A DNA stretch of 64,000 nucleotides from Neopestalotiopsis rosae. Lineage: Eukaryota > Ascomycota > Sordariomycetes > Amphisphaeriales > Sporocadaceae. The position numbers and the translations under genes were made by a program. Under the pieces are notes generated by a model that was given only the letters and a program-made list of their open reading frames with translations, was not told the DNA's origin and did no database searches. Of this stretch, positions 48,131 through 59,805 are shown one piece after another. The stretch's first letter is position 1. Each line of letters starts with the position of its first letter. The stretch is from contig JALGAS010000001.1 in NCBI GenBank assembly GCA_023078685.1, positions 3,782,001 through 3,846,000 of the forward strand, written 5' to 3'.

Positions 48131-49748
48131 AACATATTGATGAGACCACGATTTCATTTGTTTCCTGCTAGTGTTTTGGTAGTATTTCCTTAAGGGTGAT
48201 GGTGGGATTCCTTTGGCATATACCTCGTGCTTCGTCCCTTGGTGGTTTCTGGTCGGTCAGGCGCCAAAAGGGGGCTCAAACGGAGTTTGCGATCTCATTG
48301 GAGTTTCCTTGCTTGACGCGTCTCTGCATTCTGGTCACTTGGTAATAAGGGGAGGCTCAGCTCGGTCAGCGGCCTATGCTCTCAATGACACAACTGGTGG
48401 AGGGGAAATATCAGCGCCGTATGCGCACTTAATGTGTGAAGCAAATGGTGGCTGGTCCATTTCGGAATTCTTTTCCCCTGCTCTGTTGTTACTAGCTACG
48501 GCACCTTTTTGTTTTCTGTCTGCTTTTGTTACTGTTATTTCCTGTTTCCTCTTTCCTCGCATCTTGTTTTTCTCTCAGATACCTTGTTCGAGTTACTGCG
48601 CATCACCCGTTTCCTTGCTATTTTGTTGTTGAGCATTTCCTTATCCTCCTCACTCGCCCACCAAGCCAGGTTTGGTCGGATCCTAATGCGATAGACGGCA
48701 TATACGAACTGGAAATGGAACACAAGCCTGGTGGCTTTGGCGTGAGGGGGGAATAGCGCGAACCAGATTGATTCTTCTAATTGGTCTGCTTGGATTTTGG
48801 TGCCTTTCTGACTGTATAGATACATCGCGCCTGAATCAAAAACTTCTTCTCTCCATTGCGCAAAACTGAAGCATGTTGGCTGTGTGATTGATTCGTGTTA
48901 CTTGACTGAATCAACCACGTGAATAAATACACATGCTGCATCTGTCATTTAAAAAGTAGTGAGTATCCATGCTCGCGTGCCAGAGCATTTTCTCAGTCAG
49001 CCACATAAGTTTCTATTTCTTAAGTAAGATGACCTGCCGCAGATAAAAGAGAGCTTTCTTTTTCAATCTTGTACTTCGTAGTTGTAATTTCTGATATGAC
49101 CGGGCCAGTAATAACATGAATCGACTGGTTAAAATGCACAGTGTTTCATTATTCTTGCTTTTCCCTCTCCAGCAGCGGGGCGTGCAACGTATCACTGCGC
49201 AATCACCTCAAAACAGTTCAAATTTTTTCCAAAAGACGAAGAAACGATCCCAAGGTACACGTCGTACCAACAGGGTCACCCCGAGCTTTCATAGGAGGAG
49301 TGACAGCTTTGCATGAGGCGATGAGCACTGGTCATTTCTCCATGTTAGGCTCGGTAGCAATGGATCATGTATGTTTTATGCCAGGGGAGGAGAGGGTGGA
49401 GGGAAAAAAAAGTCTTCCATGGTGTTTTCTTCTTCTTGGCTCTAGCGTTTGCCAACCGGAAATTCATGCCTGGTTTCAAAACTTGTGGCCGAGGTGTCTT
49501 TTTCTGCTGGCCACTGAAATGGAGGACAGTTGATTTGACAGATCCTGCCGCGGGCTTTATGGGATATGCTGCTGCTACCCGAAACACGACAGGTGTGATG
49601 ATCTCTTTTCTCCCCCTCCAACGTGGTGCTGCTCTCTGTCCCTCCCGATCCCGAGAGCACCATACTGGTGGGCTTCCATCAGTTGATCCACCTGGCCTTT
49701 TTTCTCTTTGCTGTGTGGTCAACGCTGACGACGCAAATAATTCACAGG
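48131..49748. other. Intergenic region, C2H2 factor to GH16 glucanase
   Basis: 1.6 kb holding the 3' end of the factor gene and the GH16 promoter. No recognisable gene is seen; frames through 48213-48632 and 49367-49831 lack domain features. Confidence 0.5.
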
Positions 49749-51205
49749 ATGAAACGAAGAAGGAAATCCGCAGCGCTTTGGCTGGCCTTGTCGATTTGTG
49801 CCTTTTTGCCCCAAACCCTGGCCGACTGTGAGTGTGGCTACTCTGTTATCACGGGAGACGGCGACGACGATAACGATGGTGGTACCCATGTCTTTACCGA
49901 CCTCCTCGAGGCGGATTTTGTCCACGTCGATTACGTGGGAGCGGGCGCAACTACCAAGGACTGGGCGACACAGATGTATAATATGAGCTCCCAGGCGGCA
50001 CGAGGGTCCTATGGGGAGTCATTTGGAGCTGCCGAGATTGACAAGGACTTGGTCGAGGACGCAAATATCTGGACGGGCGATGGCGCAGACGGGGACGATG
50101 TAGGACTGAAGCTGATGGTCCGCAGCGAAACTGTCGACGGAATGATCGAAGGGGGCCAAGTTGCAACGACTGCTGGAGATTATTTCTGGGGAAGCTATCG
50201 TGCCAGTATAAAAGTCACCGCTGTACAGGCGAGTACCCAACCAACTCCATATCTCTATTTTTTTCCCTTGTCGAATCAAGTGACATGGACGAGCTCATGT
50301 CGTCGTGTACATTTTCTTGGCACAAGACAAATGTCCAGCCCCTCATGGTCCACGATGCGATATTGATAGAACCACACTGACTTAACTCTCTGGAACATAG
50401 GGAACATGCAGTGCGTTCTTCTGGGTGAGTCTCATCTCTTCTTCCTCTTTCTGCCAACACTGGTGCTCCAGTTGGCGACCAGGTACATCAAGTCACTAAT
50501 TCCTACATACCTCCATAGTATTTCAACGATACGCAGGAAATCGATCTCGAATTCCTCTCGAGGGAGTTCAGCACCTCGGGCTCACACTATCCCGTGAACC
50601 TAGTCCTGCAGTCGCCGCGCTCCCGCTCCGCCGGCTACGATGCCTCGGGGACGGGCACTTTTGTCAACGCCAGCCTGCCCTTTGACCCCACGGCCGATTT
50701 CCACGAGTACCGCTTCGACTTTCTGGCGGGTAGGGTGCTCTTTTACGCCGACGGCAAGGTGCTGGCCACCATGACAAACGACGACGACAATGGCTCGGGG
50801 GCGGGATCGGGAGCGGGAGGAAACGCCGTGCCCACGACCTCGGGCAACCTCATCCTGAGCCACTGGAGCAACGGCAACGCCGACTGGAGCGGCGGGCCCC
50901 CCGCCCGCGACGCGGCCACCGTGGTGCGCTACGTCAAGGCCTACTACAACGCGTCGTCGCCGGCGCGGCGCGAGGCCGCGGCGGCCCGGTGCGTGGATCC
51001 CAACGCCTCGACGGCCGTCTGCGCCGTGCCCGAGGGCGATGCGACCTATTTCTTCATGTACCAGGACAACATGACGGCGGGCCAGGGCGGGACCGGTGGG
51101 AACACGGATAGTGGTGCAACGACTGGGCTTGGGCGAGGGACAGGGTCAACTGTGGCGTTTTCTGTTGCTCTTTCGGTTTTCATATGGGTCTGTGGGTTGA
51201 TGTGA
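49749..51205 (+). CDS. GPI-anchor-type GH16 endo-beta-glucanase
   Basis: Three exons: 49749-50228, 50401-50424 (only 24 bases) and 50519-51205, giving 396 residues. A basic start (MKRRRKSAALW) and hydrophobic core form a signal peptide, probably cleaved after Ala25 before DCECGY. The GH16 active-site box is QEIDLEF: Glu175 (nucleophile), Asp177, Glu179 (acid/base), at the start of exon 3. The tiny exon encodes GTCSAFFW, which joins the strand KVTAVQ to YFNDTQEIDLE as in homologues. The C-terminus has a Gly/Thr-rich stretch followed by a hydrophobic tail (VAFSVALSVFIWVCGLM), a GPI-attachment signal. The family cleaves or remodels beta-1,3 or beta-1,3/1,4 glucans at the cell wall. The first intron seems to start with GC (CAG|GCGAGT). 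The third exon is very GC-rich (50590-51000). The gene is convergent with a GH64 gene. Confidence 0.88.
50229..50400 (+). other. Probable GC-AG intron (GH16 gene)
   Basis: Frame and homology need exon 1 to end in ...GCTGTACAG before GGAACATGC, which makes the donor GCGAGT. A GT donor six bases upstream (GTACAG) would also keep frame but remove Val-Gln. The acceptor is ACATAG before 50401. Confidence 0.5.
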
Positions 51206-51674
51206 TGTGAAATGAAGGATCATGACGGGGTTTGGGAAACGCTATCAGAAGCCACCTTTTATGAAGTTCAAGGATGTATGATTTTGCCCTGCAAGAATCG
51301 TGGTTGGCTCAGCATGTCTAGGTTCTAAGCAGGCCTTGGCTTGAGGCTCTTTTGGCAGGTCACACATGTCTCGTAAATTGTTTCTGGGTAATATAATTTG
51401 GATAAAAGCATAATTCCAATGTAACGTGATTGATTGAACGACAGTCCACGATGTAGACCTCCCAAAGCAAAAGATATAAATACTGGCCAATAGAGGTCGC
51501 CGGCAAACGTTCCCATAAAAGAGAGCTGCAAAGAGAAATGATCATCATTGACCGAGGAAAAGGTATATACAGTAAAAGCATCCAGAAAGTTGCTGCTGAC
51601 AAACGAAAAAGGCATGGTTGTCATGTATGCGAAAACGTGAGGGAATTCGCACCAGAAAACGACAGATTGGTAGA
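51206..51674. other. Convergent 3' intergenic region, GH16 / GH64
   Basis: 469 bases between facing stop codons of two glucanase genes. No gene is seen. Confidence 0.6.
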
Positions 51675-52988
51675 TCACTTGGTTTTGGCAAACCTCTGCT
51701 TGAGGAGTGACTGCCACTTTCTAAACCCATCGAATGTCGACTTTCTCCGTTCCTTGGTTCCGGTCGGAGGTGGCGCCTGTGGTTGCTCTTCCCGGATCAC
51801 CTTCTGCTGCTCATTCTTAGCCGCGGCTGCGATATGGCTAGTCGAGGCTGTCGAGCTGACACCGCCGAGCGTCACTGTCAATAGCGATGGCGCACCGTCG
51901 AAAACACTTCCGGACTGGTCACCGCCGCTCGACGGACCTACATCATCGTAAGGGAAGGCGTAGCCTCTGAGGTCCGAGTTGGTCTCGTGGCAGATTCGCG
52001 AATAGTGATTGGTGACGGCATTCTTGTAGTAATTGCTCACTTGTTCCCCCTCAGGCTGCTGCGAGTTGATCAGCAGCGTGGAGCGGTTGAAGGCGGCGGC
52101 AAGTCGAGCTCCAATGGCGCCCATCTCGGGGACGTTGCTCTGGTAGTTGCCAAAGGGTCCAGTGCTGCATGAGAATATATCGGCTGCAGACGGTTGAGCA
52201 AAAGACCCGGCACCGTCGAATGTGAGATTCCCATTGACGACTTTTCCAGTCACATTGCCCCACTCAGCTTGCGTGTTCACAGTCAAGGTATCGGACGAGT
52301 ATTTCTGCCATACAGAGTCGACATATGACTGATAGTATCCCTTGAACAAATTGTTGTTCATCACGATGCCACTGTTGGGGCTCAGCGCACGCAGGTTGGA
52401 GCCACCACCAGGCGCCTTTATGATGAGCTGGCTCCAGCCGGCATTGTCGCTATTGTCTTGCGCTATGAGCTTGCTACAGACAGTATCGAGACCTCCAGAG
52501 GCCAACCCGGTTACGGACTGGACAGCACCGCTTTCGTTGCGCAGGTCGAGCGCAATGGGCAGACTGACAAAGTCGACATAGCTGATGTTCACAAAGAGCT
52601 GATATTCATTGAAGGTAAACTCGCAGAATCCCCAAAACAGATTGTAGTTGGGATCGCTCGGGTTGGTGACGCTGGGCTCAACAAGGGCCGGACCCGGGTT
52701 CACCAGAAAGGTGAGCTTGCCGTCCAAGCAGAGCCAAATGCGACCTCCAGCGATGCGTGGGATAGTCACGGTTTTTGTTGACCCAGGAGCCCCGAGAGGT
52801 ATAGCACAGTCGGCGGCCAAAGGCTGTAGTGTTGCTGAAGGTGACGCTGGGCTGTAGACAGTCTGGCCGTCTGCTTGTATGAGGATCGGGACATTGTTGT
52901 TGTTCAAGTCCAACCCTGTGATGTAAGCAAATGCATTTGAAGAAGTGGTATTGTTCTTCAATGCCAATTGCACAGTAGAATTCGTCAT
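51675..52988 (-). CDS. GH64 beta-1,3-glucanase (thaumatin-like, laminaripentaose-producing type)
   Basis: A single exon of 437 residues. Family features: GGRIWLCLDGKLTFLVNPGP, LVEPSVTNPSDPNYN and LFWGFCEFTFNEYQLFVNISY followed by VDFVSLPIALDL. Glu123 and Asp139 are 16 residues apart, the same spacing as the catalytic Glu154/Asp170 pair reported for the Streptomyces matensis enzyme. GH64 enzymes release laminari-pentaose from beta-1,3-glucan, the main fungal wall polymer, so a role in wall remodelling or attack on other fungi is likely. The start MTNSTVQLALKN has no signal peptide and there is no obvious upstream secretory exon. Beyond the domain (about 370-437) is a low-complexity tail rich in Ser, Gln and Pro ending in a basic KWQSLLKQRFAKTK. 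The gene is convergent with GH16. Confidence 0.9.
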   Translation of the reverse strand: MTNSTVQLALKNNTTSSNAFAYITGLDLNNNNVPILIQADGQTVYSPASPSATLQPLAADCAIPLGAPGSTKTVTIPRIAGGRIWLCLDGKLTFLVNPGPALVEPSVTNPSDPNYNLFWGFCEFTFNEYQLFVNISYVDFVSLPIALDLRNESGAVQSVTGLASGGLDTVCSKLIAQDNSDNAGWSQLIIKAPGGGSNLRALSPNSGIVMNNNLFKGYYQSYVDSVWQKYSSDTLTVNTQAEWGNVTGKVVNGNLTFDGAGSFAQPSAADIFSCSTGPFGNYQSNVPEMGAIGARLAAAFNRSTLLINSQQPEGEQVSNYYKNAVTNHYSRICHETNSDLRGYAFPYDDVGPSSGGDQSGSVFDGAPSLLTVTLGGVSSTASTSHIAAAAKNEQQKVIREEQPQAPPPTGTKERRKSTFDGFRKWQSLLKQRFAKTK

Positions 52989-55900
52989 ATTGACGATTCG
53001 TAGGTATGTAGACAGTAGTGGGTTTCGATGCTGGTTAGGGTTGAGTTGTATGATCCGACGTGAGGAAACGAGGGCTATAGACTGACTTTTAATCTATTCG
53101 AGACCCAGTACAAAACTTATCACATTTCCTAGAAGGGGAAAAAACAAATAATGATCAGATGCTGCTAACGAGTCTGAATCATTACTAGGAGTCCCCGGAT
53201 ACTGGGACTTGGCTCGTGACCTCGAGGATGTCTTATGGGCAACTAGAATGCGTGCTGCTAGGGAAGCAGTACGTAAAAACAAAAGGACGTCGAGTATTGG
53301 ATGCGATGGCTGAGCCACCTTTGCAAACTTGCCAATACCCTTGTGAGCCAGGAGCGTGATGTATGATGGGTTCCAGTACGGCCGACGGGCTTACAATGGA
53401 GAAGACAGAATGATGGACAGACAGAGAGGCAGACATCTTGTCTGTCTACGTGGTCTTGAGAGAACAGGACGGTAGGAAATCTGAAGTCATAGTAGTCCCG
53501 GTGGACCCCGGCCGACCCCATCCATACATACACTACGTATCCAACCTACCTACCTACTTACAGGCTTGGAACGTCGTAGTGTAGCACGTTGGCTGTCTGA
53601 ATGGGGTGGATGTCCTTGCTTTGTGGCATTGACGCTCGTCTATCGTGCCAAGATCTGAGAAATAAAGACCATCAGGCATGAATGGTCGAGTCACGCTCTC
53701 CATGACATGCTGGCCGAGTACCGAAATAGCGAGAGCGCCGCCGGCCGTACCTAGAGTATAGCAGGCCCCTTGACTACCTCAAATAGGCATTGTGGCGTCG
53801 TAGAAAGCAATCATGATAGGCCTTTGGGGGTTGCTGGGGCACAGAGCCAAGAGAGCTGGAAAAAGGCTGTTGCTGTTGACATAGTCCACAAGACCCCAAA
53901 GGGATCGTCGTAGGCCAACTCATCTGCTCAAGTTCCATTTCTTGGGTGTACATACTTCGAAGACGGGAGGGGAAAACTAAAAGACCCTCAAGCAGTCTGG
54001 CAAGTCAAAAGCCCAAAGCTTGCTTGCTTGCTTGTCTGTTTACCTACCGAAGCTAGCTCAAAGTACAATTTGTGGAAATGTTGGAGAATGACGTTTTGCA
54101 AAACCAGGACCTACAGTAGGGGCGCTACCTTGATATTGTAACCCAGACAGGCTTCGGCAGCAGGCTACTTAGCAGGCTTGTGGGTGGAGAAAGCAACTCT
54201 TTTGTTGTCTATGGTGGTCCTTTCGTCCTGCAATCCACAAAGACGACCGACGGCGGACATTGGTGCAAACTGTTGCTAAATTGGGGTCATCCAGTCTCGC
54301 CAGTATACACGCGGCCATGAATTGTCTCAGGATCCTGCACAATTGACAACTGACGGGAAGCTAATAGCGACAATAGACTCGGCCATGATCCGTCATTGCT
54401 CATGACTTGTGACTGACTGCCTTGCTGCTATCCGACCGAGGTCGATAACTAAACTAATCTTGGTACGAAGGGTACAGTAGCCTTGGTAGGTACCTACCTA
54501 TATATTCCGCCCAGGGTATGTAGGTAGCGCATTTCCGTGCCGTCCCATGCCGGGTTGGCGGGCAGGGCGGGCTGGCTGGAAGGGAAGACTTGCGTGGCTC
54601 CGGCAATGTGACTGATGAAATAAATAAGTTGTGCAACGTAAGAGAATATTTATTGGTTCTAGGGTTTTCTCAATCTCTGCCAGCCATGTCATGTTGTCTC
54701 TCTGCGCAAGGTTGAGTAAGCAAGCAAGAAAGAAAGAAATCATCTAGGTTACATAGCTAGGTTAGGTACGCAAATACGCAACAAATCCCAAAGGTTTGGC
54801 CACTGAGGCTCTTCTCCGTCACACCCACCGCTTACCATCCGACTGGTTGGCTGCATTGTCGCTCACCTGACGGCCCGTTTGACCGGATATGGGTGTTGAA
54901 GACTTGGACGATCGGACGAATTGAGCGCCAATACTACCTGGCCGCCAAACTTGGGGTTCATCAGGTGCAGTCTTGGAGAAGCTCTGGCAGTTGTATCGGG
55001 TATGCAGACCAAGAACGAAAGCGCCCCCGGACTCTACCACCTATGTTCGACACTTGATTCCCCAACCCCCCAAGTTTTACCCCAGCTTTTCCCCAGCTCG
55101 GCGAAGTGAGCGAGTGCGTCAGCAAAATCATCACGAGTTGGCATCGCCGGACCACATAATGGACGAATTATAGCGACGCTCTAGCAAAGTGTTACAAAAA
55201 GAGAGGAACACTGGGGGGAAAGGTTTAGTATAGCCTGTCTGTTTGGTGGTATGTTGATCGCCACTTACAAGCGTGCCGTCTTGTACGCTCTTTTCCAAAA
55301 TGATTATTGCTCAAGCCGTGGACATTGCATTGTCTCTCTCGTGCATGAAGTTGGAATAAAATCAATGTCCAACAGACAAACAAATCATACTTGACCATGG
55401 CGCATTTATTGCAAGTCATCTCGAGGGAGCTCTAGTGTCGACTTCATGCATATTATCTTCAAGATAGCGCTTTCACCCTCTTGCAACGAGTCACGCCTCT
55501 GCGCAAATTCATGAGACTTCCAGTGAGAAAGACGACAGTCTCTGGGGACGAAGTGGATTGTCGAGCATCAATATCCCATCCCATACGGTGTGTAGTGACT
55601 ATCTATACCTCGGCTCTCTTGCAATAGCATTCCATCTAGCGCCAGTGGAAAAGAAATACACCACGAATACTGCTGAAAGTTCGACGACAGCCCTGGAAAA
55701 TAGGGTTCAAGGGGGCGGTTGCAGGAGATCCCTCGATTTGAATCGGTAGGGCAAGCACATGGGAACCAAGATCTCGAGTCTGGCAAATGATCAAACATAG
55801 ATGCGTCGAAAGGAATAGGCAAGTTAACCGCTGGCGTCAAGCTCGAGTTCCAGCCCCAGCCTCATCTTTGGTTTCTCAATGCTGACTGGAGGTGGGTGGA

Positions 55901-56543
55901 TTTAATATAAACTAAGTAGGGTGATTTTCCAATTAGCTGTCGCAATACTTGCTAAAACAGATTAAGTGGTTGAAAATAGTCTGCATCTAGTACTGAGACA
56001 TTGAACGTGGTTGTTCTCATCGATGTAACCGACCTATATCTGCTTTGCTATCAAGGCACTATGACTGAGTGAGTGATGTACCTGCATGACGCTCTCGGAT
56101 TTCAAGTAGGCTCAGCAGATAGTGGATATACTATCAAGCAAAAAACATTGATACTCAGTATAATACATCGAAGATCGAAAGCATCTGAGATCCAAGGCGC
56201 CAATCATTTTTGCTCTGTAGAGTGATTAATTGTACTTGAAGATAATTGGTCGAGGCAAATGATAACCATTGAGTGACGCCCGCCCAAACACTGACTGGCA
56301 GCACTGGGGCGCCTGGAGGGGCTTAGTGCTAACCAACGGGACCTATGTACTCAGTATGGAAAAAAGTAGTGGGGTTTGCTAATCGATAAGCATCCGCCAG
56401 AAAAAAAAGTCCTGGGCCAGTGACACTGCATGGCATTTGAAGCCTCTAACCCACCCATCCGATTTATTAGCCAGCCGTCTTCACCTCGTTGCGCCCTGTA
56501 CCGGCATTTACAAATCACGACCGTCCGTATAGAATAGCCCAAC
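52989..56543. other. Gene-poor intergenic stretch between GH64 and Sas10
   Basis: 3.6 kb without recognisable coding exons. TAGGTACCTACCTA-type words occur near 53541-53561 and 54485-54500, and GCTTGCTTGCTTG near 54018. Frames are all short. It must include the promoters of the two diverging genes at its ends. Confidence 0.5.
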
Positions 56544-58582
56544 ATGGCCAAGAAGAGAAAGGCTTCCAGTAATGCTGCCGAGCCCAAGGGCCCGCGCGAG
56601 TACGACCCCAAGGATGCGCGCCTTGGCCCCGTCACAACCTACGAGGACGTCGCCGACGACCAGGAAAAGTACTGGATGAACCAGGACGCCATCATGTTCA
56701 ACGATGGGCCAAAATCCAAGAAGCAACGGCGCGCCGAGCAGGAGGAGGAGTTTCTCGAAGACTCTGAAGAAGAGGTCCTAGCCTACGACCAGGACTCGGA
56801 CGAAGACGACGACGACGACGACGAGCTAGAAGAGCTTGCCCGCAACGCGAAAAAGTTTTCTAAAAAGGCCAAGGGCGCAGACTCAGAGTCCGAAAGGGGC
56901 GACGAAGGAGAGGAAGACCCGGGCTGGTGGGGCTCGTCCAAGAAGGAATACTACGATGCCGACCAAATACAAACCGAGGCCGATGCGCTCGAGGAGGAGA
57001 AGGAGGCGAGGCGTCTGCAGAAGAAGCGACTGGCCAAGATGACAGATGAAGACTTCATCTTCAACGAGGACGAGTGGCTCGCAGAGAAGCCAGAAGAGAA
57101 GGAGGACGCCGAAGTGGTCACCGAGGTGCTCAAGGATGTTGAGATTCCAGAGGACATGTCTGCCGAGGAAAGGTTACGCATCCTGCAATCTCGGTATCCA
57201 GAGCTGGAATATCTGGCTGAAGAGCTTCTCGAGCTGCAGCCGTTACTCGTCACCCTGCAAAAGGAGGCTGATGGTCAGACGAGGAAATCCATCGCCACCG
57301 TCAAGTACCGTGTTCTCGGTTGCTACGTCGCCACCCTGGCCATGTACTTTGCGACTCTGACCTCTCCAGCGCGCGATTCCAACGGCAGCACCAAGGCTCT
57401 CGATCCCGCCGAGCTGCGAGACCACGAGGTCATGGGCACTCTGCTCGAATGCCGTGAGGCGTGGCAGCGCGTGAAGGACTTGAAGGCACCCAAGCCTGCT
57501 GAGGTTGCCACAGAGGCCCAGCAGTCGGCAGATGAGGATTCATCTATGGAAGATCTCACCCTGGCATCGCTCAAGGCTTCCAAGGCTGCTGATCAGACGA
57601 ACAAGGAAAAGAGAAAGGCAAAGCAAGCACAGCGCAAAGCTCAGGAAATTGAGGAGTCCCTCGCAGATCTGTCGACGCTCGTGTCCAAGGCAAATAAACC
57701 AAAGAAGACCAAGACAGAGGCCATTGCCGACGATAACTCAGACTTTGGCGAAGAGGAGGTCATGGATTCCAAAGCAGCGGCAGAAAAGGCGGCGCGCAAG
57801 AAGAGTCTGCGCTTCTACACTTCTCAGATTGTCCAAAAGGCCAACAAGAGAGCTGGTGCTGGACGAGACGCGGGTGGTGATATGGATATCCCCTACCGAG
57901 AACGACTCAGGGATCGCCAAGCCCGTCTCAATGCCGCCGCAGAGAAACGCGGTCAGAAGGATTCAAAGCACGGTGCTGACCTGGGCGATGACAGCGATGA
58001 AGAGACTCAGAAGGCTGCTGCCATTCGGGATGACGAAGACGAATATTATGACATGATCGCCGCAAGAACCAGCAAGAAGAAGTCCGAAAAGACCGCAAGA
58101 GCAGACGCATTGGCTGAAGCCTCAAAAGCCGACAGGGTGGTAGAACAAGAGGTTATTGGAGACGATGGCAAGAGAAAGATCACGTTAGTACTTGCCCAGT
58201 CCATATTGACAAAAACGCAGCAAGACGAGAAGCTAACCATGATACAGATATGCCATCGAAAAGAACAAGGGACTTGCACGTAAGTATATTCTTTTCTGTT
58301 GTGAAATCTTCCTCGGAACAGACCTAGGCTCCAAGGAACACCATGGCAGCCTCTCTTCCTCCTTTGAAAAAGTTCATATGCTAACATGTCTTGTCTATAG
58401 CCAAGCGGAAGAAGGAGGTCAGGAATTCAAGAGTCAAGAAGCGCATGAAGTATGCAGAGAAGCAGAAGAAGCTCAAGTCTATGAAGTCGACATACTCGGG
58501 AGGAGAGGGCAAGGGCGGCTACAAGGGAGAACAGACGGGTATCAAGCCAGGCTTGATCAAGAGTGTCAAGCTATCAAAATAG
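56544..58582 (+). CDS. sas10: Sas10/Utp3 small-subunit processome protein
   Basis: Three exons: 56544-58183, 58248-58279 (32 bases) and 58401-58582, giving 617 residues. The start [16 protein letters not shown] is basic; residues 60-110 are strongly acidic (runs of Asp/Glu), then the Sas10/Utp3/C1D domain follows at about 205-300 ([18 protein letters not shown] is its hallmark helix). A charged coiled region leads to the conserved C-terminal Sas10 domain: [39 protein letters not shown], then [22 protein letters not shown] at the very end. Known role: U3 snoRNP-associated factor needed for 18S rRNA processing in the nucleolus. The last two introns fall inside the C-terminal domain, and both junctions (AC|A, C|CC) restore expected residues. 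The leader is short. The gene is convergent with NRDE2. Confidence 0.94.
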
Positions 58583-59805
58583 AGCATCATATAATTCAAG
58601 ACGAAATACACCAGAGCATTACCATTGGTCCATTGAGGGGCTGGCTATTAAAAAGATCCCACAAAGCCAGGCAACAAGCATTTGTCTTTGGGTCTGTCAA
58701 ACTGGTGTCATCCATACTTGGTCGGTCATCCACCATGAGATCTCGTCTTCCAGTCACTCCTCAAGGACACAAACGAGAGCGTTGATCAACGCTGACGGCA
58801 GTCTCTCAACAGTCGAAATGGCGGACTTCACGACCCCTGTAGGATTGGTGAAAACAGAAAAGGAACAAAATCTTGGACAAAGTCCAAATGATGTCACACT
58901 CGCCGCGACACATATCGCAGCATCCCACGTCTTACCATCTACAAGAGAAATGACAAAGTACCATCAGTGTGGATGGTCGACTTGTTCCTCAATGCACTGT
59001 GAAGGGAAATGATCCACATGAGACTCCCCTGCATTCTCTGATGTCTGTAAGAATACTGCCCTGCACTGCGGGGAACTATGCGCAGAGGATCGTCGTCCTT
59101 GGCTCACAAGAAGCAAAAAAAGAAGGAAACTCATATGATGTCAAGCCTGTTCGGGTGTAATACTACTTACTGTATTAATGTAATGTTTTGTTGTCGGGCG
59201 GTAATCCAACACAATATCTCTCCTACTCGAATCAAAACTCATACCTAGTCAGATTCTCACCATCCTCCTCGTCAAATCAACAAGATGCCAACGACAGCCA
59301 CTAGTCATCGGGCATCTGTACATAGGCATGCTGGCACTTGTGAGTGGCAAAATCCCATTACACATGATCATGTCATTTCCCCCTCTACAGACAGCCAACT
59401 AATGTCTGCGCAGTGACGAGTGTATTCGCATCTGATGGCTCGAACCTGAACCTAGGCGTGCAAGCCATGGACTCAATAAGCAACCAAAGCAATGCTCCTC
59501 TCCGAGTCAAGACATACAGTACAGCGGGATCAGGGGAAGATGAGGAGGAAGATGAGATTGAGCAAAACATAAAGGAATATGATCAAGAGGATACTGAGCA
59601 TAGTCGATAATCAGCATGCCAGATTTCAAGCAGATCAATGGGGATTTAGACAAGTGGGTGGAGCTGTAATGAGTACCTGTCACCAGAGAGAACGCACTTG
59701 AATCCATAATTGAATATGTTAGGCGCCAGGATTGCTATATATTCTCTTATTGCCGGGTTACTGACTTGAGTAAAGCTGTCATGTATCAGGCGGACACTCT
59801 TCATG
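58583..59805. other. Convergent 3' intergenic region, Sas10 / NRDE2
   Basis: 1.2 kb between facing stop codons. A 149-codon plus-strand frame at 58563-59012 overlaps the Sas10 end and has no domain features. No gene is seen. Confidence 0.55.
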
